DNA of 64,000 nucleotides, from assembly GCA_037102815.1 (NCBI GenBank), contig BTPP01000004.1:2232001-2296000 (forward strand). Direction: 5' to 3'. Positions 23,781-37,268 of the stretch are shown one piece after another. The notes beneath the pieces were generated by a model, which was not told the origin of the DNA, ran no database searches, and was given only the letters and a program-made list of their open reading frames with translations. Made by a program: the position numbers and the translations under genes. Each line of letters starts with the position of its first letter. The first letter of the stretch is position 1. Origin of the DNA: Neurospora intermedia (taxonomy: Eukaryota > Ascomycota > Sordariomycetes > Sordariales > Sordariaceae).

Positions 23781-24841
23781 ATGATGGACCAAACTCCTAT
23801 TACCACCAGTGCCTCGACTCCAACTTTACTTCCTCGTGTCACCATCCGCTTTTGTACGCAGTGCAAGTGGATGCTTAGGGCAGCATATGTGAGTAGAAAG
23901 TTTCCTGAAGATATCAAAGTACTTTTCAGACGCTTCGAGTCTCGCCACTGTCATCTATTCACCGTCTCGGAAGAGGGTTTCTGAATTCCCCAACCCCCGC
24001 CTCACCCTCCCACTTCACCTACACCATTCATCATCCACATTTTTACCCATCGCGTTCCCGTCAAATACACATGAACCACATGAACCTCAGCTACATCTCC
24101 ATGAATTCTAACCCCCCTTCTCAAACACAGTACGCCCAGGAACTCCTCTCAACCTTCTCCACCTCTCTCGGCGAGGTCGCTCTCCAGCCCTCAACAGGCG
24201 GCACTTTTATCGTCGACATCACTTACGCCGCCGCCGCCGCTGCTACCACCGCCACCACCACTCTGGACAACCAAGCTTCCACCACCACTACTCCAGAAAT
24301 ACAGCAAAAGACAATCTGGGATCGCAAAATAGACGGCGGCTTCCCCGAAACCAAGGAGCTCAAGAGGCGGGTGAGAGACGTGATTCAACCCGAGAGAAAT
24401 CTGGGGCACGTTGATCGGGATTATTATTCCAACAAGAAGCAACAGCAACAGCAACAGAAGCAACAGCAGCCGGCTACGGAAGAAGCTACTACTATGGAAG
24501 CTACTACAAGAACCAACAAGTCTACTACAGAGGAGGCTGCTGCTGCCCCCCAGCAGCAGCAGCAAAGTACTACCTCTAACAACAAGACAGAGTGTGCCGA
24601 TTGCGATAACTGGATGACTGAGGAAACTTACAAGGGGGGAGATTTTGAAGGAGGGCATGCTGGTGGTGGGAGTGGGAGTGGGAGTCAAAGCGGAGAGCAG
24701 AGTAGTAAGACGACGGGGGAAGGAACTGGAACTGGAACTGGAACTGATACGAGGGGAGGAGGTAGCGGAGAAAAGAAGACGGCTGATTCTTCTAGCTGGA
24801 TGACTGAGGAGACGTATAAGGACTTGGAGGGTGGACAGTGA
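23781..24841 (+). CDS. SelW/Rdx-family redox protein with low-complexity C-terminal extension
   Basis: Two exons: 23781-23888 and 24131-24841, giving about 272 residues. Exon 1 contributes RVTIRFCTQCKWMLRAAY, with a CxxC redox pair. After a 242-bp intron the frame continues YAQELLSTFSTSLGEVALQP and STGGTFIVDI. This is the thioredoxin-like selenoprotein W/Rdx fold, here with Cys instead of Sec. The family is thought to work in glutathione- or peroxiredoxin-linked redox chemistry, but the fungal role is not established. After about 130 residues the tail is low complexity: Ala/Thr runs, a KKQQQQQQKQQQ tract, Gly/Ser and GTGTGTGT runs. The tail contains a near-perfect duplicate, NWMTEETYK and SWMTEETYK. 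The start could be the first or second of two adjacent ATGs. Confidence 0.85.
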
Positions 24842-27302
24842 ACGAGGGGATGGATGGGTGGGATAACTGGAGAAAGGAGGGATATCTGGTTAGATGGTTG
24901 TGGGTTGTGGTTTCGAAGGTTAGATAACTAGTTGGGTTAGGACATTCTCTCTCTCTCTCTGCCCATAGGCACGATTCGAATGCGTATTAAATGATCGAAG
25001 TCAACTCGGATTAGTACTGAGTTATACCGCGTAGATATAAGTGATGACGCTTCACTATGAGTACAGAACAGGGCTGCGGTCTTTGAGAAGCCTGGTAACG
25101 AGTGAATCCAGGGGGGACATCGAGAACATGAGCCTAGGAGGAAACAAATCGACATATGGGGGGAATTAAAACAGCTGATGATCCTTTGACATACAAGTAT
25201 CATGCCTAAAACAGGGTAGATGAACCAGGTACGGGTCTAGATCATATACCTTTCGGGGAATTTACTGTATGGAAAACATGGAACGGGTGAAGTCAAAGAT
25301 GTCAGATGTAGGAAAGAAGCAGAAAATGGGCTGAGCTTTTCCCGAAAGTCAGGTTCCAGCTATTTTACGGTAGATGCCCCAAGGCAAGTAAACACGCAAA
25401 GTTCACAACGCACTGTGGAAAGGGAAGATGAAGTACTAGTGAGATCGATTCACCATCACCCTTCCCCTGTAGAATTCGGATTGCTGTGAATATCTGATTA
25501 TTCAAGTGTGATCATCAACGTGCTCGTATTGCGCTCGGAGACTACGAAGTTATGAAGGGAAATGTATCACAGCAAGGTGTAGAAAAAAAAAATACTATAA
25601 AGCAATGTTATTGACAGTAAGCTTTGTGAGAGCTCATGGACACAAGAGTGTAACCGGTGCTGCTTGACTTCATATTTCCCATTATCTAACGTAAGATACA
25701 CGTCAAAAACAAAGCTCACGCAACGAAGGGAACGCAAGGTGAAGGAAAGACCTAAAACGAGAAGAAAGTTTAGCAATAAGTCACATAACAAAACATTGAG
25801 GGATACGTTCGCATAGACATCAGAAATACCTGCCCCTTGCTCAACCCCCAGCCCCGACTCAAGACTCCAGGCCCCTTCTCTGTCATCCCTCTCCGTCCGG
25901 CTTTTCCGCATATTTGACAAATAGGGCTACGCTACCCCCTCTCATTGTTCGTCCCACTCATCATATCTTCGACGTTATGTATGCATTGCTAGACGACTCA
26001 CTTCACTTCGAGAACCACACTCTTTCCCGCTCGATCGTGATGTATAATTATACTGGTAAACATACATGAATTCCAAACACAGCACGACAACAACCTGTAT
26101 CTCAGTGTCATTCTTGCCTCTCAGTCACCGTAAGCCACCGCCAGTTCACTTTTCATGACGAGCCTGATTGATCAACCCATCGATCAATGCCCCGCGCACT
26201 CCTTACAGCCGGCACGCTTACCTCCTCTTTCTCGAATACAGCATGGTTTTCACCTCATAATCATCCAGTAGGAACCGTCCCTCTCCCCTTTCCCCCAAAA
26301 ACAAGAAAAACTCGAGCCTGCCAAGACGTTCTGTCATCTTCATGTTCATAACCTAGGATGCGATATCGTGCTTCTTCTCCTTGTCCTGTCCTGCCCAACG
26401 CCTCTCTCCTGCTTTTCTATCCATCCATGGTGGCAGAATCGGGCCTGAGCGCAGAAAACCACCGCCTTTCATCCCATCCGTTTCTTCTCTGGTATCACCA
26501 AGGCGTTCCGTCTTATCCGTTTGCAATGTTCGTGGCTTTACCTCTGCGATGGTGCCCTGACCATTTTGGTCATCTTAACTACAAGAGCATATGTTGTGAG
26601 AGCTGTAGAAAGGTAAGGCAGAAGTGTCGTTCGACCGGGCCGAAAAGCTGGTAGATTAAAGCGGAGATATGTTGTGATGCTGCTGCAACGTGTATACCTT
26701 TCGAAACTGAGCCGTAGATGGAAAATAGCGGAGTGGCGAAACACAGCATGCCGTAGTCAGAAAGTGCTGGAGCGGATGTAAACGAACAAATTTTCAATAC
26801 ACTCTCCCATGACGGAATGACATATGCCTTCGGCGAAAAGCGACACAAAACAACTAGTTTCCCCCCAAGACACACACTGCTTATCTATACCTTTCCTAGC
26901 AGGAGTAGTGACCAGACAAGAAAAAGAAAAGGTCGTTCGTTATTCATCCCCCGAGATATAAAAAGATTCCCTTTCCTTCCTACCCTCTCGAGTTGTGTGG
27001 ATACCGGACGGATGGAGAGACAGGACGGGCAGACGTGGCTTTCGTTTCGTTGGCGCGGCAGGAGGGGCGAGGACCTCCCCAAAAGAAGTGGTCGGAACAG
27101 ACGGCAGACGGGATGATGGCTGGGAGCCCTGGCGATCAAGAAACACGGCGGCGGTAGACAAGCTGGCGGTAAGATACTCATGTTCGTTGCGGGCGGGCGA
27201 AAGTATCAGACGTTTATCGGCGGCCGAACCTAAAGGAAAACGGGTTTGTTCGTAAGAATTTTCTTTACTTGTGCTTCTTCGGGGTCTTGAATTGCTACTG
27301 CC
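24842..27302. other. Convergent intergenic region, no gene recognised
   Basis: About 2.5 kb between the 3' ends of the SelW-like gene (+) and PP1 (-). ORFs reach at most about 117 codons (25920-25567 -) without recognisable domains. A (CT)n run lies at 24946-24960. Composition is normal and not RIP-like. Confidence 0.5.
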
Positions 27303-28479
<1,177 letters not shown>

Positions 28480-29645
28480 TGCAAAATCCTCACCAACCGG
28501 AGAGATACCGCGCACAGGTTTTCGAAGTCACGGTAACGACCGACAAACCCCAGCTAGTCGGATGGGACGGGTCTAAAAGAGCGGCACGCGTAAGGAGTAG
28601 GAAACTGGGGTAGATGCACTTCTGCAAAGCTAAACGACTAATTCAAGGCGTTAGACATTGCCAATGACGACGCAAATTCTGATTGGGGTTTGCCGCACGC
28701 GATCACGATGGCGGGAAAGTGAAGGAGGAGCGACGGCTGGGCAGAGACTGGGAAGCCGCAATGTAACGGCAGTTGATCAACTTACGCTCAGAAGCGATCC
28801 CAGCAAGAAGCGATTGTTGGGGGGTTTTTGGAGAGGCGAACGCGTTCTCCTTGGGAATACAGCAAACGGTGATTTTTTTTGGTGTTTTTTTTTTCTTGAG
28901 ATAGGTATTCTTTCGGATACCGGATGTTGTGCTTTGGTTTTAGTAAATCGTCACTGGGTTTGGCGGAGGTGCGAACGGTCTAGAGCAAGCGCAAGCAAAT
29001 CTAGCGCAGCGTCGTCGGAATTGCGAAGAAATCGGTCCGGTAGTACGCGGCGACAAGAGGGTTAGCAATGATGGAAAAAGGAGACGGGTCCAGAAGTCTC
29101 TGATCGTCCTTTGTGAGGTAACGTGGTTTTTTTTTTTTTTTGTCGCGCGGACGGGGCTGGGGCAAAACGCCGTGTCGTCGTCGAAAATCTGGGTTCGAAA
29201 AGGTCGGTTGTAGAAGGGGAGTTCAAGTAGTCCTGAGAACTGCGGGAGAGGCTGTCACTGCCACTGCCAAAACCACGGTCGGGAAAAACTGGTCGATGGA
29301 CTGCCCGGGAGAGTGCAAAGTGCTGCAGCGAGGTGCAGTGCAGAGCGCTGGGCCGGTCGGAGGGTCGCTGGAAAAAGCTGCGTCTGATTGAGCGACGGAG
29401 GCCAGAAGACGAGATACCGCGAGATGATGCCTATGATAATAGGACTTCTATCGCCAGGGTGGGGTTGAAAATGCGCGTTCTTTGTGGTTAAAGACGTCGC
29501 CCTGTTTTGGTTGGGATAGAAAGCGTCGGGAGAAAAAAATCAACGTCGGTGGTGGTTGCTTAGAGACTTTTGGGAGGAGACGGACGAGCGCAGACGCTTC
29601 CACTTGGGCTGCCCGCTGGCTGGGGGGTCCGGCCGGGCGATGGGC

Positions 29646-29678
29646 TAGGTACCTAGGTAAGGTAGGTAAGGTAGGTAG
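29646..29678. repeat. AGGT-type short tandem repeat
   Basis: A run of GGTA/AGGT units (ACCTAGGTAAGGTAGGTAAG and onward). The reverse-complement TACC type recurs at 30188-30211 and near 60,470. Confidence 0.8.
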
Positions 29679-29840
29679 AGAAGACTGGCGACGGGACTGG
29701 ACTGGACGGGGAGGCAGGCAGAGAAGGGATTGGGCTACTGGGCCGATGGAGCAGCAAGATTTACACGCACGCAACGCAACTAATGAAACGCACAGGGCTT
29801 CCAGACTACTAGCAGTGGAGAGCAGTAGAGGTAGGCAGGC

Positions 29841-29864
29841 AGGTCCAGGTCCAGGTCCAGGTCC
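29841..29864. repeat. (CCAGGT)n hexanucleotide repeat
   Basis: Four consecutive AGGTCC units follow GGCAGGC copies. It is a simple repeat with no visible gene. Confidence 0.85.
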
Positions 29865-32800
29865 GCGTTCTTCCACTTTCAAGCCCAGGTCAGGTCACCT
29901 CGGTGCCTGCCAGTCAGGTTATCGTTACAACAACCACAACAGGCGTCCGGTCGGGTCGGGTTTCGGTGCAGTTGTGATCTTTTCCGCCGACTGGGCTGGG
30001 TTCTCATCCACATCGATGGAATGAACAGGACAGCACTCAGTGACATGGAACGAAAAAAAAACTCGAAACATCCGACGCGATGGCAGGCCAGAACAACCCT
30101 CAACTTTAAACTAAAACATACCTACCTACGGCTGAAATAACCCAAACAAGGACAGGCTCAGTCAGATTGGGTGAGCTAGGTTAGTTGGTACCTACCTACC
30201 TCTACCTAGGTTTCGCGCCCGCTCTGAATCTCCGTCAGATCCTGGCCGAGCCCTCGTGCCCTTTCCAGTTGCAGTGAAGCGGCCCTTCCAGCTTGGCTCG
30301 AGAAAAATTGCATGCACTCGCCTCTGGGGAAGCAGGTATGATGATAGGTCGGTCCATGTTGCTCACTAACGCGACTGGGTAGGAGCTGCGCTGCCTTCCC
30401 CCGCAACTGCGAGCACTTCTGTTAGCAAGAGTCCCGAACACCGGACCCTCCTTGGCAGGTCTAGGCCTGGGATTGGCTCGCCTAAAGGCCGCTCGCGATC
30501 CCGTTGGTGGATGTCGCCTGGAACTTCCATCTCTCCCAACCCTCCAACTTCCTCTTCCTCCTCCCTGTGTAGTGTAGAGATAGTGGACTGTGAGTGTGAC
30601 ACCTTACCTGGTATGCACACGGTAACAGCAAAGACGGGAATGCCTTCTTGGTCGCCTTGTTGTTACTCAAATTGCACTGGTATTCCGGCTTTGTCCTCTT
30701 TGCTCGTTCCCCCCCACCATCAGCATCAGGTTCCGCAAACGCAAAGATAGGCAGGGCAGCCTGGCTCTATGGTCTACCCTGCCTACCTAGATCAGGCACA
30801 AGCACCCGGTATGCATGATTACAACAGCTCGAAGCGAAGGAGTATAAAGACAGGTCGACTGGCAATGGATATCCAGTCACCAACGAGCAAAACATTCGAG
30901 CGACTCAGCCGCCGACGTGTATCCGCAAGACCAGTGAGACTGGGAGCTCGGCAGCGAGCTCGGCAGCAAATGCGCAAAGCCTCAATCAGGCTGTCGAGAA
31001 TCTTGGGCATCTTGGGGATCTATGGTAGGTAGCCTCTGCGGTCATAGGTGATGCTTAGCTGCATATCAAAACCTGAGATTCTGGTAACTCAAGAATGCCA
31101 GTTTCCGTCAAAAAGGAAGCCCTTTGGCAAAATTACCGGGTTGCTAGAATTCGGTACCTTGTCCATGCAGACAGAGTAGTGTCAACATGACTGACTTTCT
31201 TTGAACCACCATCGCCACACCACCAAGGAGAAGAAAATTCTGATAGGTCCAAGTTGGCTAAGATCTTGATCGATTACGGTGATGCTCAGACTTGTCTGCG
31301 ATATGTTGTGAAGAGACTTGACCATCACAACAACATCAGAGCGTGGAAACTCCGACCTTTTATCCCTTGAAGTGGTGGTTGGTCGCTTTGGGCTATCGCT
31401 ATGACGAGACATACCTAGCAATATATCACACACACGAAACCAACAACTAGGCGCCACCATGTCTAAACCCATATCTTTGGTAACTTTCGGTTTACACCTA
31501 CATATCTCGGGGCCAACGGCGCCTGAACTAAGACCCGGACCTGGGGGACTCAAGAATAAATGTTTCAGCAATGTGTCGAGGTCTCCCTTGTCACTTTCAC
31601 CTCATTGCCGTTCTCCTCGACTTTCCGGGTCACAACTCCGTTTCGTCAGATGGGACGGCTTCTGATTTGCTCGGACAGGTCTCCCTTCAAAACAACGATC
31701 CTCACGATCCTTGCTATGTCTGGGCATTCGTTCAGCCCTGAGTCTTTCATAATCGAACGCCTTTCAACGGCTGGCTTCCCGAAGTCTTCCAACCGCAGCT
31801 CATCATCCAAAGTGCATAGTCTGCCCCCACCAGATAATTCCAATTTGACGACCTTGGACGTATCGTCAAACACAGCACCCCTCGTCCGCTTCTGGAATCC
31901 AAGAGACACGAGGCTCGAACTGCTGCAGCTCCTCAAGTGTCCAGTACTATTCTGCTGCTACAGCGAGGATCGATTATGTGCCTTGCCATCGAGCCCGAAT
32001 CAATGGGGGTCACCCAAGCTCGATTTTCTTTTGCTTTGTCACCCCGTCAACGCCTATCCCCTCTGATTATTACCGGTCAAGACTAGGCACTGCATCCAAA
32101 CGACTTGGCCGGAAGAGCTCTTTTGTCGTTCGTGTTGCCCCTCCACCGCACAAGGCCTAGACTGCCCAGAGTAGCATGACTTTGTTTGGGTTACCACGGA
32201 AGGCGGGGCAGCCCCTCCATTAGGCGCCCCCCCTCCACAACACCCATCCCCCCTTTCCCTTCTCCAGCTCGAGTCCCCTCCTCCTCCGCAGTCAAGTAGT
32301 GTATGGAGCGCGCCCTCCTCTCCTTCTCCCCCTCCTTTGTAAAGCCCCTCCAAGTATCTACCTTTTCAGCTGAACCATGACTGCAACGGGATCGATCTGT
32401 TGATAAACAAATAAAATAAAACATAAAAACGGTTCAAAAAGGGACGCTGGTCCTCCCACCCGGCCCTTGAACTCGATTCCATGCCCCTCCATCCTATGCT
32501 GTTATTGTGCGCAAGCCCCGATTCCCATTTGTCCAAATTTATTTTGTTTGACTGCTCATCGCCAGTTGAATATCATTATGTATTTCTTCTGCTGTCACAT
32601 GATCCATTATGTATGGCTATCTGTTCAACTTTCCCAATGCTCGATACATTTCTTGCAGAAGGTAACTATTTTTTTCTTTTCCTTTAGCTTGATATGACAG
32701 AATGGATCACGATTTCCACCTACATAGCTACAATCAAGCCAATGTCCATCCTGTTTCTTTAACGTACCGACCGAGCGTATTATTGCGGGCTGCCAACGAC

Positions 32801-33699
32801 GGGGGAAACCTGTTACAGAGACGAGAGAGAGTATGGTTACGGCGGATATGCATCCAGGGTTCATCCTCTTAGTTCTCCCTCCCTCGCCTACCCCAACTTT
32901 TTACGAAAACGATCTTCGTCCCTTCCATCCCACTCGCATCCTCGCTTTCCCTATCCCATTCATCCATCCTTCATGCTCTTATACGGTGTCCAGTTGAGGC
33001 GACCCCCCTTGTGGGTCCCGTTTGCAGCCAACCTGCGTTTAACTCGCAGGTGCAAATGTCGAAGGTACACCCCACAATGTGCAAAATGTAATTAAATACA
33101 TATAAGCTTAATATCTCACAATATGTACTTAATATGTATATTATATATAAATTCTATATTTTAATACTACTTATATAATACTTTTAAAAGTTTTATTAAT
33201 TATAAAAGAAATTCTAAGAATATTAATATTTTTTTTTTAAAATAGATATTAGATAGAAGATAGAAAGTAAATACGTTAAGCGAGCTATTAGAAGACGGGT
33301 TTAAAAATTCGAAATTACCGGTTAATTTCTACTTTTTTTCTCTATTAATAATATTATTAATAATTACTATTATATCGAATTAGTACGTCCTCGGAATAAA
33401 TTTACTAGTTTCTATATAGTTTTTACGACCTTTTTTTCCTGCGTAGTTATTGCGTAGTTAATTTTTTTTCCGCGTAGTTATTGCGAGGTTGATTTTTTTC
33501 TTACTTTTTTTTTAAATATAAATTAATATTTTTTTTTTTAGAAAGTGTTCGTTAAATATAATAAATTTAAAACCCGGCCCGACGGTTTACCCGCGTTTAT
33601 AATTATAATTAATATACTACCCGCCGGAATAAGTTTAGGGTTTTTTAAATTTTATAAAAATATTAGAAATTATTTAGAAACCCCTTACTAATTTTTTAT

Positions 33700-35075
33700 T
33701 TTTATTAGGGTAAATAGTATTGGACTACCGAACTTTATTTTTATAAGAAGTTCTATCGTTTAGAGGGAGAAGGTAGTAATATATATTTTTTCTCTAAATT
33801 AATAAATAAGGACGTTCTATATTATTATTATAGGGATAAATATTCTATTATTTTAAATATTAAAAAAAATAAACGTATTATAATAGATATTAATAGCCGT
33901 TCCAATTACGAAAAATAGGCTGTAATTACCGGTAAATTAATACTTTCTTTATATTTTTTAAAGGGTTTCCGAACGGTTTCCGAACGGTTTTTTCCGGGTT
34001 TTTTTTAGGTTTTTTTTAGGGTTTTTAAGGATATAAAAACTATTAACGAATATAAATATAATATAGCCTAATATAAATTATTAAAATATATTTTTAATAT
34101 TGCTACCTAGGGTATTATAATATTTAATAAATAATTTACTAAATGTAAGGAGTTAGTATCCTCCCTAATTAAAAAGAAATAAGAGTATGCCTTAGAGCGC
34201 TAAATCGCTACTTCGACTATTATTATTAAAAATAAATATTATACTATATTTTTTTTTAGGAATTTAAAGGGTATATATAAAGGGTTGTAAAGGGTTTTTA
34301 AAATATTTAGAAACCTTTAAAAAAGCCTAAAAAAAACTTAGAAAAAACCCTAGGAAAAACCGTTCGGAAATTATTCGGAAATATTTCGGAAATCCTTTAT
34401 TAATATTTTATTAAGGGCTAAGAAAACCGCCGCCGAAATTGTATATACTAAAAGTATTAAATTCGAATAGCGTTAGTAGGGAAAGGCGTATAAGCGTATT
34501 ATCGATTATATAGAGTATAAAGTTAAAGATAAATAAATTCTTAAAAAGGATTTTAAAGGTTTTCTCTTTAATAATACTTGTAAGGTTTTTTATAAGAAGG
34601 TTAACGTAAATAATAATTAGGATTTAAGCGAATTTATAAACGGTGGGAAGCGTTATTTTAGCTATAAATAAGTTAGTTGTAAGTTTTTTCCCCTTTTTTA
34701 CCCCCTTTAATATTTATTTCTTTAAGGGTTATTAAAAGTTTATTAATTATTTAAAAACCCTAGCTAATTACTAAATTTATAATTAATAATTATAATTATA
34801 ATAACGTTTTAGTCTATTATATAATTATATACTTTAGTATTTTAATAAATGTAATTCTTATTATTAATATAGTAAATAAAAAGTTCTATTATAAGTTTAA
34901 AAAGGTTTAGGATTCTATTAAGGTCCTATAAGATATTAAATATTCTAAATGTAATTTCTAATAATATATTAATAAATACTATTAGTATTATACTTTTAAT
35001 AAAATATACCCTAATTCTAAGGATAGCGGTAGTATTAATAACGATAATAGTAAGAATAATACTAATAATATTTAA
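33700..35075 (+). pseudogene. RIP-degraded unidentified coding relic, plus strand
   Basis: Plus-strand frames read as protein interrupted only by TAA/TAG codons. One block at about 33,724-33,918 is fully open and contains KNKRIIIDINSRSNYEK. Further blocks follow at about 34,040-34,240 (FTKCKELVSSLIKKK) and 34,420-34,670 (DLSEFINGGKRYFSYK). The last, at about 34,840-35,075, holds a CNF motif and ends SKDSGSINNDNSKNN before TAA. The blocks are separated by low-complexity GGGTTTCCGAACGG-type tracts and by an intron-like stretch starting GTAAGTT at about 34,679. I do not recognise the family. It may be a transposon ORF or a duplicated host gene. Confidence 0.5.
33958..34398. repeat. Fold-back pair of GGGTTTCCGAACGG-type tracts
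   Basis: The left arm (about 33,958-34,030) reads AAGGGTTTCCGAACGGTTTC followed by T-rich CCGGG/AGG steps. The right arm (about 34,314-34,398) is its approximate inverted complement, ending ACCGTTCGGAAATTATTCGG then AAATCCTTT. The arms are 70-85 bp with a spacer of about 280 bp. Related unpaired tracts occur at about 35,218-35,310 and 41,405-41,470. This could be a fold-back or MITE-like element or paired intron repeats. Arm limits are by eye. Confidence 0.5.
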
Positions 35076-35499
35076 TTTTAAAGTTAGGTAGGGGTTTCCT
35101 AATAGTTAATTATAGGTTACCTATAGTCTTTTTATAATATTTTCTCTTACTTTACTATAGTCTTCTTACGATGTTTTTCTTAGGGAAATTGAAACGTAAG
35201 TGTAAGATAGGAAAAAGATTCTAAAACGGTTCTAAAAGGGTTTTAAAAGGGTTTTAAAAGGGTTTTTGAATAGTTAATGGACGGTTAACGATCGGTTTCC
35301 GGAGGGTTTTTTCCTTATTTAATAAAGATTATTAAAAGGTTAATATATAGCTATAAAGTAACTATTATAGTACTAAATAGAATTTAGTATCCCCTTTTTA
35401 CTATTTAATAATATATAATTCTTACCCCTAATTTAATCTTTACTTAGTCTTTTATTATAGTATAATATTATAAAAAAACCCTTTGAATTTTCTCTTATA

Positions 35500-36180
35500 T
35501 ACGTAGTCTATAAATGCTAAGTTCTTTTTTTAAAAAAAAATACTAAGTTTTTTTTAGGAGGAAAAACGAAAAAAAAATAAAAATAAAAAATCGCTAAATT
35601 CTTTTTTAGAAAAAAAAAAAAAATGTTAAGTTCAATAAGTAAATAAAAAAGTTAAAAATAATAAAAATAATAGTAGAAATAAAAGAAAAAATTAAAAAAA
35701 TAAGGAAAAAAATAAGAAAAAAAATAAGAAAAATTATTAAAATCTTTTTGAAAGACAAAAATTGGAAAAGAAATAGAAAAATCGCTAAGTTCTATAAAAT
35801 AATATAAAATAAAAATAATAAAAAAAATAATGAAAAAATTAAAATAGTTTATTGAAAAATATAAGAAGAAGTATTAAATTCGTTTTAGAAATTAAAATAT
35901 AAAAAGATTTTTTTAAAAACTAATTAAAGAAAGAAAATTATTAAATTTAATACGGAAATATAAGAATAATAAATAATAAAAATTATAATAAAAATAAAAG
36001 GTTAAAAAGAATTTAAAAAAATAATTAAATAAATAGTTAAATTCTTTTTAAAAAATAAAAAAGTAAAAAGGATAAAAAAAAATTGTTGAATAAAAAGAAG
36101 AAAAATAAAAGTATAAAAATTTAAAAATGAAGTATTTAAAAATATTATTAACTTCTTATTTAATAGAAGCTTAAAAAAGT
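35500..36180. other. A-rich, C-poor strand-skewed tract
   Basis: For about 680 bases the plus strand is dominated by A with almost no C (runs such as AAAAAAAAAAAAAA and AATAAGAAAAAAAATAAG). RIP acts on both strands and would not by itself create such an A-over-T skew. A purine-rich source sequence or expanded A-rich repeat is likely. No gene is seen. Confidence 0.6.
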
Positions 36181-37215
36181 AATTTAAAAATTAATACTAA
36201 ATCTCCTAGAGTATAAAATATATAAAAATATATATATATAAGGAATTAATTTTTTATAAAAGATATAAAATATTACATATTTAAAAAAAAAGAAATAGAA
36301 TAAATATAAGATTATTATATTTTTTCTATTTTTTATAATAAATATTCTATTATTTATAAAAAGCGTTTTATAACTATCTTTCATTTATATTATAAATATA
36401 ATATTTATAAAATATTAAAAAACATAATAAATATATATAAATATATCTAATAGTATATAGTTTTCCTTTTTAAAGAAATAGGGAAAGCCTATATAAAGAA
36501 ATATAATAAAAGAATAAAATATAGAATACGAAGGATTTTTTTTAAAAGAAAGAAAATATATATATAATATATATATATTTACTCTTATAAAATTTTAAAA
36601 AAAAAAAGCAAGCTACCTATTTATTCCTTAAATATTTATATTATATAATACTAGAATAGTAAAAAGGAAAATAAAAGTATATATATATATATAAGTGCTT
36701 TTAAATTATAGTATAATAAATATATAAGAATGATTTTTAATAAGTATAAAAAATTTATATTATTCTCTTAAAGAATAAATAAAAGAAAATAATTATAATA
36801 AGTCAAATAATTAATAAAGAAAAGTATATTATTTTAATCTTATATAATTATATATAAATTTATAATATACGTTTAAATAGTTTAATATAAAATCCAATAG
36901 AATATAGTATATACTTTTATACGTATAAAATAATTACTTTTTTTAAAATATAATATATTCTAATTAAATAAAATAAATTATAATAGAGAGGTTATTTCTC
37001 TTTAAAATAAATAATAAATTTATCCCTATTATTTTATTTTTATTAAGTTTTATTTATATAAGAATATTATATTTTAAAACTAAAATATTTAAATAAAGTT
37101 TATTATAATTATATTATAATTATATAAAATAAATTACAATATATTTACAACCTATTTACAAACCCTTTATACTATTAAATTCCTATATTATTAAATATCA
37201 TTTTTATTTTACTTA

Positions 37216-37268
37216 CCCCGCCCCCCCCCCCCCCCTCTTCTCCTCTTTCCCTTCTCCTCTCCCCCACT
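37216..37268. repeat. Poly-C / homopyrimidine tract inside the island
   Basis: CCCCG is followed by 15 consecutive C at 37,221-37,235, then a C/T-only stretch to about 37,265. It contains no CpA, so it offers no RIP target. On the minus strand it is a polypurine run that might be an old LTR-element polypurine tract, but I found no matching LTR next to it. Confidence 0.7.

Larger units (their letters stand above)
28480..33080. other. 4.6-kb gene-poor region upstream of PP1, bordering the RIP island
   Basis: This stretch holds the PP1 promoter and leader and then several kilobases without a recognised gene. Short direct repeats of AGGT/TACC type occur at 29646-29678 and 30188-30211, and a (CCAGGT)n run at 29841-29864. 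Frames of 135-180 codons exist (29482-30024 +, 31560-32066 +, 29882-29448 -) but lack domains, and the first is partly built from the repeat run. Base composition and CpA/TpG content are normal, ending abruptly near 33,080 where the AT-rich island starts. Confidence 0.5.

Noticed and set aside
29482-30024. 180-codon plus-strand ORF between PP1 and the island
   Set aside because: Part of it (PGPGPGPR) is simply translation of the CCAGGT repeat. The rest has no domain.
36184-36384. 66-codon minus-strand ORF in the A-rich/AT region
   Set aside because: Tyr/Phe/Ile/Lys-only composition from AT-rich DNA. No coding signal.
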